A stretch of 64,000 nt of DNA from Planctomycetota bacterium (GTDB lineage: Bacteria; Planctomycetota; Phycisphaerae; UBA1845; PWPN01), in the NCBI GenBank assembly GCA_022711465.1, contig JAKLEZ010000003.1, forward strand, positions 310,001 through 374,000. Direction: 5' to 3'. Under the pieces are notes generated by a model. That model searched no databases and was not told where the DNA came from. It was given only the letters and a program-made list of their open reading frames with translations. A program made the translations under genes and the position numbers. This document shows, piece after piece, positions 44,412-51,610 of this stretch (within the stretch, counting starts at the first letter, position 1; the number at the start of each line of letters is the position of its first letter).

Positions 44412-45512
44412 TCAATCCTCCCTTCTCACTTCCGGCGTTGCGTCGGCAGCGCCGGGACCACCGCGATCCTCCGCGCCGGCCGCGATCAGGTGGCCAGGCC
44501 CAGTTCGACGAACGCCCGGCGGCCAGGCCTTTGCCGGATCGTACCATTGATCCAGTACCGCCTGCCAGTCGCCCGGCTTGGCCACGGCGATGAAGGCATC
44601 GCGCACCTGGCGGTCCATGGGGTGCAACTCACTGTACTTGATGCCGAACTTGCGCATGACCTTGCCCGCGACAAGCGGGCCATAGGTCTCCACCGCCCAG
44701 TCGTAATGTCGCCGGATGGTGATGCCCTGCTCCGCGACCGTCGGTGGTACGGGAAGAGGCTTGCCCGCGAGCAAAGCCCGGATCTCGGCGAAGATCCAGG
44801 GATTGCCGATGCATCCCCGGGCGACGGTTACTCCATCCACACGGGTCTGCTCGATCATCCGCAGACAGTCCTCCGCGGAAAAAAGGTCGCCGCTTCCCAG
44901 AACGATCCTGTCGCCCACATGCCGCTTCACCCGGGCCAGGAACCGCCAGTCGCTGCGTCCGACATACCGCTGCCCGACCGTCCGCGGATGCACGGTCACG
45001 GCATCCACCCCAATCTCAAAAACCCCTTCAAGAATCTTGAAGAAGTAATGCTCACTTTCCGGCGAGTCGTCCATCCCCCGGCGCATTTTGACGGTCAGCG
45101 GGCAGCGGCCGGCAACCGCGGCATGAACCTCGCGCACGATGGCCAGGGCGGTCGCGGGCTGGCTGAGCAGAAAGCCTCCCCGGCACCGGCCCAGCACCTT
45201 GCGCACCGGACAGCCGAAATTGAGGTCTAAGCAGTCGTAACCGGCGGCCACCAGGGCGTCGGCCGCCAGAGCGAAACTCGCCGGTTCGGCCCCCATCAGC
45301 TGTCCCCCGACGGGGTGATCGTCCGCCGCAACCCGAATCAGCGCCCGCTGCTTCTTGCCCTTGGTGAGCACCAGCTGGTCGAGCACTACTTCATTGAGGG
45401 CATAGACTGCGCCCTGCAGGCGGGCAACACGGCGCATGGGCAGGTCGCTGTACCCGCTCAGGGCCGCTTGGACCACGGGGAATCCAATATCCAGCGAACC
45501 GATCCGGAACAT
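44412..45512 (-). CDS. tRNA-dihydrouridine synthase
   Basis: FMN/NADPH-dependent reduction of uridines in tRNA. It has 366 residues. PVVQAALSGYSDLPMRR (FMN site), the active-site Cys in LNFGCPVRKV, VKMRRG, VTVHPRT and the phosphate-binding VARGCIGNPWIF are present. The ATG at 45512 has TACAAT 6 bases upstream and no ribosome site. DedA ends only 4 bases before it, so the two are probably linked. DusA/B/C subtype not decided. The frame extends to 45599 without conservation. Confidence 0.92.
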   Translation of the reverse strand: MFRIGSLDIGFPVVQAALSGYSDLPMRRVARLQGAVYALNEVVLDQLVLTKGKKQRALIRVAADDHPVGGQLMGAEPASFALAADALVAAGYDCLDLNFGCPVRKVLGRCRGGFLLSQPATALAIVREVHAAVAGRCPLTVKMRRGMDDSPESEHYFFKILEGVFEIGVDAVTVHPRTVGQRYVGRSDWRFLARVKRHVGDRIVLGSGDLFSAEDCLRMIEQTRVDGVTVARGCIGNPWIFAEIRALLAGKPLPVPPTVAEQGITIRRHYDWAVETYGPLVAGKVMRKFGIKYSELHPMDRQVRDAFIAVAKPGDWQAVLDQWYDPAKAWPPGVRRTGPGHLIAAGAEDRGGPGAADATPEVRRED

Positions 45513-45516
45513 GCGT

Positions 45517-46221
45517 CTATTGTACGGTCTTGACCGGCTCGGGGGGCGGGCGGGCAACCACTTCACCCCCCGGAGGCAGTCCGGCCAACGTCCGGGCATC
45601 CACTTGGCCTTCCAGCCCGGCTCGGGCCACCAGCCGTTTCTGCCGGCGGTGCAGGTACAGCCCGGCGGCCAGAACTACAATCGCGGCACAGACCAGGACA
45701 ATCGTGTGCGTGACACTCTGAACTTCGCCCACCAACCCTTCCAGATTGTCACCGAAAAACCGGCCCAGGAACTTGCCCAGCAGAACCAGCGTGGGAACGC
45801 TCAGCAGCGCTGCGCTGCCATCGGCCAGCAGAAACGTCGCGAACGGCACTTTCAGGACCCCCGCCGCCATGAAGGTCATCCCTCGGATCGGCGGCATGAA
45901 CCGGGCCGCAAAGATGATCTTGACCCCGTGCCGGGCGAACAGACGCTCGGCCATGACCAGCCGCGGAGGATTCACCAGCTGCCGGACGAAGCGGTACTCC
46001 ACCACGTGGTGCCCGAACCGCCGGCCGATCGTGAAGAGCAGGAGGTCGCTGCCCAGAACACCCACCATGGCCACCAGGATGGTGAGCCAGACATTGGCGC
46101 CCTGGGCATAACACAGGTAGCCGCCGGTGAGCAAGGGTACGTCCTCGGGAAGGGGTAGTCCGAGGCCGGTTGCCAGGAGAATCAGAAAAAGCCCCAGATA
46201 TCCCCAATGCTCCCAGGACAT
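45517..46221 (-). CDS. DedA family membrane protein
   Basis: A 234-residue DedA/SNARE-associated protein, likely flipping undecaprenyl-phosphate or phospholipids. The family markers GLPLPEDVPLLTGGYL (with the reentrant-loop Glu/Asp), LGSDLLLFTIGRRFG and FAARFMPPIRGMTFMAAG (the Arg needed in E. coli DedA) are present. So is a C-terminal TM helix with a Pro-rich tail. The ATG at 46221 is chosen over an upstream GTG because GGGAG lies 6 bases before it. Confidence 0.92.
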   Translation of the reverse strand: MSWEHWGYLGLFLILLATGLGLPLPEDVPLLTGGYLCYAQGANVWLTILVAMVGVLGSDLLLFTIGRRFGHHVVEYRFVRQLVNPPRLVMAERLFARHGVKIIFAARFMPPIRGMTFMAAGVLKVPFATFLLADGSAALLSVPTLVLLGKFLGRFFGDNLEGLVGEVQSVTHTIVLVCAAIVVLAAGLYLHRRQKRLVARAGLEGQVDARTLAGLPPGGEVVARPPPEPVKTVQ

Positions 46222-46446
46222 CGTTGCTCCCGTCACGTCGTGGAACCTGTCGCCTTTGGGTGTGTGGGCCAGGCATCCAGCCTCTCATCATCTGACCGGC
46301 AAGAGGCCTGTCCCGCACTAGGCGGGATAGGTTCCCAGGCGACACTTCGGCACAGTTCGGGTATCGTAACCGGCCTCAGCCGATCGGTCTACGCGTGGCT
46401 GCCGGGCGAGCCGGGCGGCCTGTCGTCACTGTGGAAGGAGCCTTCG

Positions 46447-46875
46447 TTGCCCAGCGAGAGATGGTATCAGGGGGGGCTGCGGTTTGAGTGCACCGCCTGC
46501 GGCAACTGCTGTACCGGCGCTCCCGGCTACGTCTGGCTCACGCGTGAGGAAATCCGCCGGATCGCCGAGTTTCTCGGCCGCAACGATGAGTGGCTTCCCA
46601 TGGAGACACTCCGGCGAGTAGGCCTGAAGTACTCCCTGACCGAGAAGACCAATGGCGACTGCGTCTACCTGGTGAGCGCGGGCAACGGCCGACGAACCTG
46701 CTCGATCTATCCGGTCCGCCCCCTTCAGTGCCGTACCTGGCCCTTTTGGTCGGTCAATCTGAAGAGTCCGGCCGCCTGGGCCGACGCCTCCGAAAAGTGC
46801 CCGGGCATGAACAGCGGCGAAGAGCACGACTTCGCGACCATCGAGGAGATCCGGCTGAGACAGTCGTGGGAATAG
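46447..46875 (+). CDS. YkgJ-type cysteine cluster protein
   Basis: A 142-residue protein with the CxxCxxCC-type cluster CTACGNCCTG and the second motif SIYPVRPLQCRTWPF, as in the YkgJ/UPF0153 family, thought to bind zinc or an iron-sulfur cluster. A TTG at 46447 is the start of choice: AAGGAG (46435-46440) stands 6 bases before it and conservation begins with RWYQGGLRFEC. The frame upstream is not protein-like. It precedes the Fur/peroxidase operon by 178 bases on the same strand. Confidence 0.85.
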   Translation: MPSERWYQGGLRFECTACGNCCTGAPGYVWLTREEIRRIAEFLGRNDEWLPMETLRRVGLKYSLTEKTNGDCVYLVSAGNGRRTCSIYPVRPLQCRTWPFWSVNLKSPAAWADASEKCPGMNSGEEHDFATIEEIRLRQSWE

Positions 46876-47008
46876 GCGGACCCCCAGGATTCCCGGCCTG
46901 CTTCCGTCCTGCCGATCCGAGCCTGGCGACGCCTTTCCGTCCAGGGCGCCACTCCGCCGGCGCCCGCTCGGGATCGTTGGCTCTCCTCCGGCCGTTGCCT
47001 CCGCCCCC

Positions 47009-47040
47009 TTGACAAAGGATATCGGTTGGTACAGTATACC
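47009..47040 (+). promoter_or_regulatory. Promoter/operator region of the Fur-peroxidase operon
   Basis: A perfect TTGACA (47009-47014) is followed by GGTACAGTATACC (47028-47040). That stretch offers several imperfect -10 boxes (TACAGT at spacing 15, CAGTAT at 17) and partial dyad symmetry (GGTA/TACC). The next ATG is at 47054. A regulator bound here would cover the -10 region. Confidence 0.55.
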
Positions 47041-47053
47041 ATCGGTGCCGACC

Positions 47054-47644
47054 ATGACGCCGGAAGCCAGACGCAAGCGGATTGAGCAGTTCGAGCGCGC
47101 CTGTCGCGAGCGGGGTCTGCCCATGACCACCCAGCGACGCCTGGTGCTTGAGGAGATGCTCGTCCGCAAGGACCACCCGACTGCCGATCAGATCTACGAT
47201 TCGCTCAAGAGTCGGCTCCACGGCCTGTCGCGAACCACGGTCTACCGTATTCTGGACACCCTGGTCCAGTTCGGCATCATCACCAAGATTTGCCATCACG
47301 GCTCGGCCGCCCGATTCGATCCGGAGGCGCATCAACATCATCATCTGGTGTGCATGCACTGTGAGAAGATCATCGATGTCGAGACCGGTCCTCGGAGCAG
47401 GATCGCCTGGCCCAGCGTTCGGGGTCTCGGCTTCCAGATCCAGGATTACCTCATCCACTTCCGTGGGATCTGCGACCGGTGCCGCCAGACGCGCGCCGCC
47501 GAGGTGCCGTTGCCACCCCCAGCCCCTCGACACCCTACCGAGAAACCGGCGCGGCCGGTGTCGGAACGTACCAGGCGGAAGAAGGAGAACCCAACCATGA
47601 GATCGCGGCGCAAACCGATCAGCAAAGGAGGTTCCCATGATTGA
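47054..47644 (+). CDS. Fur-family regulator, PerR-like, with long basic tail
   Basis: A 196-residue winged-helix metal-dependent repressor. DNA-binding half: MTTQRRLVLEEMLVRKDHPTADQIY and LSRTTVYRILDTLVQFGII. Metal half: EAHQHHHLVCMHCEKIIDVE and a second CxxC, GICDRCRQT, forming the structural zinc site. Fur-family proteins are mostly 130-150 residues; this one adds about 50 residues of Pro/Arg/Lys-rich tail (PLPPPAPRHP to the end). The gene overlaps the peroxidase gene by 8 bases, which argues for a PerR-like role. Fur/PerR/Zur cannot be separated by motif alone. The ATG at 47054 lacks a clear ribosome site. Confidence 0.88.
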   Translation: MTPEARRKRIEQFERACRERGLPMTTQRRLVLEEMLVRKDHPTADQIYDSLKSRLHGLSRTTVYRILDTLVQFGIITKICHHGSAARFDPEAHQHHHLVCMHCEKIIDVETGPRSRIAWPSVRGLGFQIQDYLIHFRGICDRCRQTRAAEVPLPPPAPRHPTEKPARPVSERTRRKKENPTMRSRRKPISKGGSHD

Positions 47645-49049
47645 CCGAGGTGTCAGAGATACGAACCGCGCACTCCACTGGCGCGGGAACGGCCGGGTAA
47701 AGCTCTTGGAAGGGGGGAGAACATCCAAGGGTATGAGCCGGCGGGCCAAGACCGTGTCTGCGGTTGGTGCAACGCTGCTGGCGGTGTCCTTGTCCTGCGC
47801 AACCCAACCGGGTGACTGGCTGGGCCGGCGAGTGCCGCAGACCCAGCACGGGGCCGCGGCCATGGACTACCAGGCACGCGAGTACGACAAGCTGATTCCC
47901 CCGGCCGACGCCGCTCAGGTGCCGTGCCGCATCGATCCGCATATCTGGGACGCCTTCGTGCCCGCCGACAACAAGATGACGGTGGAACGTGTCGCCCTCG
48001 GCAAGAAGCTCTTCTTCGATAAGCGCCTCTCAAAGGATGGCACGGTCTCCTGCGCGACCTGTCACGACGTGACCCGGGCGTTTACCGACCAGCGGCCGAC
48101 CTCCGAAGGAATCGGCGATAAACTCGGCCGCCGGAACGCGCCCACGACGATGAACGCCGTTCTCCTCCAGACGATGTTCCTCGATGGTCGCTCGCCCACC
48201 CTCGATCACCAGGCTACCCTGCCGATCATCAATCCCATCGAGATGGGCTTCCCCGACGGGGAGTCGGCCGCCAGGGCGATCGCCGGAGACGTCGAATACC
48301 AGCAGATGTTCAAGAAGGCCTACGGCCGCGAGGTCAATTACGAGGACATCGGCCGGGCGATCGGGGCTTTCGAACGAACCATGGTCTTCCTCGACTCACC
48401 GTTCCGGCGGTATCTTGAGGGCGACCCCAAGGCCATCTCGGCCGACGCCAAGGAAGGCTGGCGGCTGTTCAACGAGAAGGCCCGCTGTGTCAGCTGCCAC
48501 CACATGAGCCTCTCCAATCCGTTGGGCACCGACAACCGGTTCCACAACATCGGCGTGTCCGCCCGCCACCAGGACTTCGAGGAACTCGCCCGCAGAGGCC
48601 TGAAAGCCCTGCAGGAAGATCCGTCCGAGAGACGGCTCGAGGAGCTCGCCCTGAACACGGACATGAGCGAGCTCGGACGGTTCATGGCAACCAAGAACCG
48701 CTCGGACATTGGAGCGTTCCGCACCAGCATGCTGTTGAACGTCGGGATCACCCCGCCGTACATGCATGACGGCACCGTCACGACCCTGTGGGACGTGATG
48801 GATCACTACAACAAGGGCGGCGAGGCCAACCTGTTCCTCGACGGCGGCATGGAGCCGCTGGCTCTCACCGAAAAGGAGATCGATCAGGTCGTGGCCTTCC
48901 TGTTCACCCTGACCGATCTGCGTTTCGCTGAAGAAAACCAGCGCCAGATGCGGCTGCAACGCGCCCAGGCGCTGAAGAGCCGTCCGCTTCGCGACGACCA
49001 GACGGCTAATCGGAAGAAGCTGGCCTTTGAGGATCGGATCCGCAAGTAA
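47637..49049 (+). CDS. Di-heme cytochrome c peroxidase (CCP/MauG family)
   Basis: Reduces hydrogen peroxide to water in the periplasm with electrons from a small c-type cytochrome. It has 470 residues. The first heme site CATCHDVTRAF (about residue 140) follows ALGKKLFFDKRLSKD. The second heme CVSCHHM (about residue 285) follows KEGWRLFNEKAR. The peroxidatic-domain FRTSMLLNVGITPPYMHDGTV also matches. The start at 47637 has AAAGGAGG 5 bases upstream and overlaps the regulator. The first 32 residues are not signal-like, and from Met33 (47733) a lipoprotein signal ending VSLSC is seen, so 47733 may be the functional start. Confidence 0.93.
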   Translation: MIDRGVRDTNRALHWRGNGRVKLLEGGRTSKGMSRRAKTVSAVGATLLAVSLSCATQPGDWLGRRVPQTQHGAAAMDYQAREYDKLIPPADAAQVPCRIDPHIWDAFVPADNKMTVERVALGKKLFFDKRLSKDGTVSCATCHDVTRAFTDQRPTSEGIGDKLGRRNAPTTMNAVLLQTMFLDGRSPTLDHQATLPIINPIEMGFPDGESAARAIAGDVEYQQMFKKAYGREVNYEDIGRAIGAFERTMVFLDSPFRRYLEGDPKAISADAKEGWRLFNEKARCVSCHHMSLSNPLGTDNRFHNIGVSARHQDFEELARRGLKALQEDPSERRLEELALNTDMSELGRFMATKNRSDIGAFRTSMLLNVGITPPYMHDGTVTTLWDVMDHYNKGGEANLFLDGGMEPLALTEKEIDQVVAFLFTLTDLRFAEENQRQMRLQRAQALKSRPLRDDQTANRKKLAFEDRIRK

Positions 49050-49060
49050 GGAGTCGTCTC

Positions 49061-50188
49061 ATGAAGCCAAGACACAAGAGCGTTGAAACCCGATACATGG
49101 AAGAGCGGCAGGCGTTCTTCGACGATCTGAAGAAACTCGATCGGCGGAGTTTCCTCAAGGTGTCGGCGGCAGCCCTCGGCATCACCGCGGCCAACGGCCT
49201 CGTCGCCCCCACCTCGTTCCAGCCGGTCAAGCTCGCTTACGGGGCAACCCCGGAAGGCGGCGAGAAGTCGTTCCGCTTCGCCTACATCTCCGATTCTCAC
49301 CTCTACGAAAAGGATGTGAACGACCGTTTCGCCCGCTCCCTGATGCGGGCGGTCGACGACGTCAATCGCCTCGAGCCGCAGCCGGACTTTGTCTTCTACG
49401 GCGGCGATCTGGCCCAGCTTGGCCAGGCCGCAGAGCTCGAACTCGGCGCCCAAATCCTCAAGAACCTCAAGGTCCCGCTCAAGATCATGGTCGGCGAACA
49501 CGACTGGTACCTGGACATGGGCGAGAAGTGGCAGGCCCTGTTCGGCAAACCCACCGAGTCCTGGGACCACAAGGGGGTCCATTTCGTCAAGCTCCTGAGC
49601 GTGATCGAGGAGGACTTCTGGACTGCACGCGGCATGAAGCCCATGGAGCGGATGCAGACCGTGGCCGGCCTGGACAACGGCGTCCAGAAACCGTTCACCG
49701 TCGGACCCGATCAGCGCGCCTGGCTCAAGAAGGATCTGGAGAAGCTCGCTGACGACGCACCCGTCGTCGTCTTCTCCCATTCGCCGCTCTACAAGATCTA
49801 CAAGAACTGGAACTTCTGGACCGACGACGCCGATGAGGTCCAGGCCATCCTCAAGCGGTTCAAGAACGTGACCGTCATTCACGGCCACACCCACCAGATG
49901 CTCACCAACCGCATCGGCAATATCCACTTCCATGGTCTCCTCGCGACCGCCTGGCCGTGGCCCTACGCGCCCGAAGGAATGCCGGAGCTCACCGTTCAGA
50001 TGACCCGCCCGGATCCATTCAATCCCCAGGACGGCTGCGGGGATGGCGAGGTCTGCGTGTACTCTGATGGGATGGTGGACAAGATCCACAACTTCTGGAA
50101 CCGCAATCCAGTCACGGTGACGAGAGCCTATATGTCGAGCCGGGGCAGGCAATCAGGGCCCGCCAAACCGAATCGCCCGGCTTATTGA
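49061..50188 (+). CDS. Tat-exported metallophosphoesterase
   Basis: A 375-residue calcineurin-like phosphoesterase with a twin-arginine signal (DRRSFLKVSAAALGITAANG, about residues 27-48). Metal ligands are in order: FAYISDSHLYE (DxH variant), FYGGDLAQLG, VGEHDWYLD (Glu where most have Asn in GNHD), FSHSPLYK and IHGHTHQML. It starts 11 bases after the peroxidase stop. Nearest relatives by pattern are secreted calcineurin-like phosphatases; substrate unknown. Its position between a heme peroxidase and a cytochrome is unusual. Confidence 0.9.
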   Translation: MKPRHKSVETRYMEERQAFFDDLKKLDRRSFLKVSAAALGITAANGLVAPTSFQPVKLAYGATPEGGEKSFRFAYISDSHLYEKDVNDRFARSLMRAVDDVNRLEPQPDFVFYGGDLAQLGQAAELELGAQILKNLKVPLKIMVGEHDWYLDMGEKWQALFGKPTESWDHKGVHFVKLLSVIEEDFWTARGMKPMERMQTVAGLDNGVQKPFTVGPDQRAWLKKDLEKLADDAPVVVFSHSPLYKIYKNWNFWTDDADEVQAILKRFKNVTVIHGHTHQMLTNRIGNIHFHGLLATAWPWPYAPEGMPELTVQMTRPDPFNPQDGCGDGEVCVYSDGMVDKIHNFWNRNPVTVTRAYMSSRGRQSGPAKPNRPAY

Positions 50189-50206
50189 GCAGAGAGGAGA
50201 ACGACC

Positions 50207-50854
50207 ATGCGGAAGAACACACGAAGCGTTCTGCTGGCCGCGCTGTGCGCCGCTTGCGCCGCAGTGCTGTGGGCGACCTACAACTACAGTGTGGCCGCGG
50301 ACTGTGACGCCGGAATCCAGTCGGTGGCCGAGGTGGCCGCGGGCAAGGTCGGCGGCAAAGGGCTGGCCGACGCCCACATGGACCAGTGGAAGCGAAGGAA
50401 CCCCGTGCGATCCAAGGACTGGGTGGCCGAGGAGAAGGAGCGGCATAAGATTCAGCCGCCAGCCGACAACTCCTACCTGCTGAAAGGCGAGCAGGGCAAG
50501 GGACACAGCTACGGGCAGTATACCGAGCTCGATATCCTGACTTGGTCGCGCGAAACCGAGAAGATGGTGGTCGAAGGATCGAGGATCTTCCACAGCGCCA
50601 CCGAGCTGGGCAGCACCGTCGCGGTCTCCTGCGATATGTGCCATCCGGACGCGGCCAACACGCATCCGGAGACCTACCCGAAGTTCCAGGCTCAGATGGG
50701 CCGGGTGGCGCTGCTCCGCGATATGATTAACTGGTGCATCGAGCATCCCGTGCGCGGCAAGCGCTTCGAGGCCGACGATCCGAAGATGCGGGCCCTGGAG
50801 GCCTACATTTTCGCCCAGCGCAAGGGAACGCCGCTCAACTACGGCAAGCATTGA
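50207..50854 (+). CDS. Exported mono-heme c-type cytochrome
   Basis: A 215-residue protein with a Sec signal or anchor (VLLAALCAACAAVLWATYNY) and one heme-c site, SCDMCHPDAANTHPETYP (about residue 143). The flanks VEGSRIFHSATELGSTVAV and ALLRDMINWCIEHPVRGKRF, ending DPKMRALEAYIFAQRKG, resemble SoxA/TsdA-type cytochromes. Those often use a Cys or His as distal ligand, and WCIEHP could supply one. It may feed the peroxidase upstream or serve a separate oxidation. GGAGAGGA-type ribosome site before the ATG. Confidence 0.82.
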   Translation: MRKNTRSVLLAALCAACAAVLWATYNYSVAADCDAGIQSVAEVAAGKVGGKGLADAHMDQWKRRNPVRSKDWVAEEKERHKIQPPADNSYLLKGEQGKGHSYGQYTELDILTWSRETEKMVVEGSRIFHSATELGSTVAVSCDMCHPDAANTHPETYPKFQAQMGRVALLRDMINWCIEHPVRGKRFEADDPKMRALEAYIFAQRKGTPLNYGKH

Positions 50855-51050
50855 CGCCCGAATCCCGCCTCCCCGGCGCGAGGCCGGTGTCCGGTCGGAC
50901 GGGTGACGGCCCGGATGCCCACCCGCCGCCTGGTGCGGGAAAGGCGACCGATCACCCGGATATGGTGTGTTAACCGTCGCGGATGCAGTGAGCCCGGCAT
51001 CCGCCGGCGAAGGGTCCGAAAGGACAACCTTTTCCTGAAGAGGAGAAATC

Positions 51051-51548
51051 ATGGCAAGTACCCTAGACAATCTTAAGGAGGCTTTCGCAGGCGAAAGCCA
51101 GGCCAACCGCAAGTACCTGGCCTTTGCCAAGAAGGCCGAGCAGGACGGATACGCGAACGTCGCCCGCCTGTTCCGGACGGCCGCGGAGGCAGAGACCATC
51201 CACGCCCACGCCCATCTGGCCGCACTCGACGGGGTCAAATCGACCGCCGAGAACCTGAAGGCGGCCATCGAGGGCGAGACCTACGAGTACACCAAGATGT
51301 ACCCGCCGATGCTGCAGCTCGCGGAAAAGGACAACCACAAGGCCAAACGCATGTTCGCCTTCGCCGGCAAGGCCGAGGCGGTGCACGCGGAACTCTACAA
51401 GCGGGCTCTCAAGGCCGTCGAGCAGGGCCAGGACCTGACCGAGACTTCGTTCTACCTCTGCCCGATCTGCGGGCACATCGAGATCGGCAAGCCGCCGGCA
51501 TCCTGTCCGATCTGCGGAGCCAAGGCCGACAAGTTCATCCAGGTGTGA
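51051..51548 (+). CDS. Rubrerythrin
   Basis: Cytoplasmic di-iron peroxidase. It has 165 residues. Helical domain ligands: LKEAFAGESQANRKY, AEAETIHAHAHLAAL, EGETYEYTKMYPPM and AEAVHAELYKRAL. The C-terminal rubredoxin-like site is CPICGHIEIGKPPASCPICG. The ribosome site is GAGGAGA 6 bases before the ATG. A 196-base spacer after the cytochrome gene holds GC-rich dyads and may contain its own promoter. The stop overlaps a possible GTG of the next gene. Confidence 0.95.
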   Translation: MASTLDNLKEAFAGESQANRKYLAFAKKAEQDGYANVARLFRTAAEAETIHAHAHLAALDGVKSTAENLKAAIEGETYEYTKMYPPMLQLAEKDNHKAKRMFAFAGKAEAVHAELYKRALKAVEQGQDLTETSFYLCPICGHIEIGKPPASCPICGAKADKFIQV

Positions 51549-51610
51549 CCGGCACGCAGCCTGCGAGATGGCATGGAAACGCCGATGGCGGGACCGGCCG
51601 GGAGGTGTCC

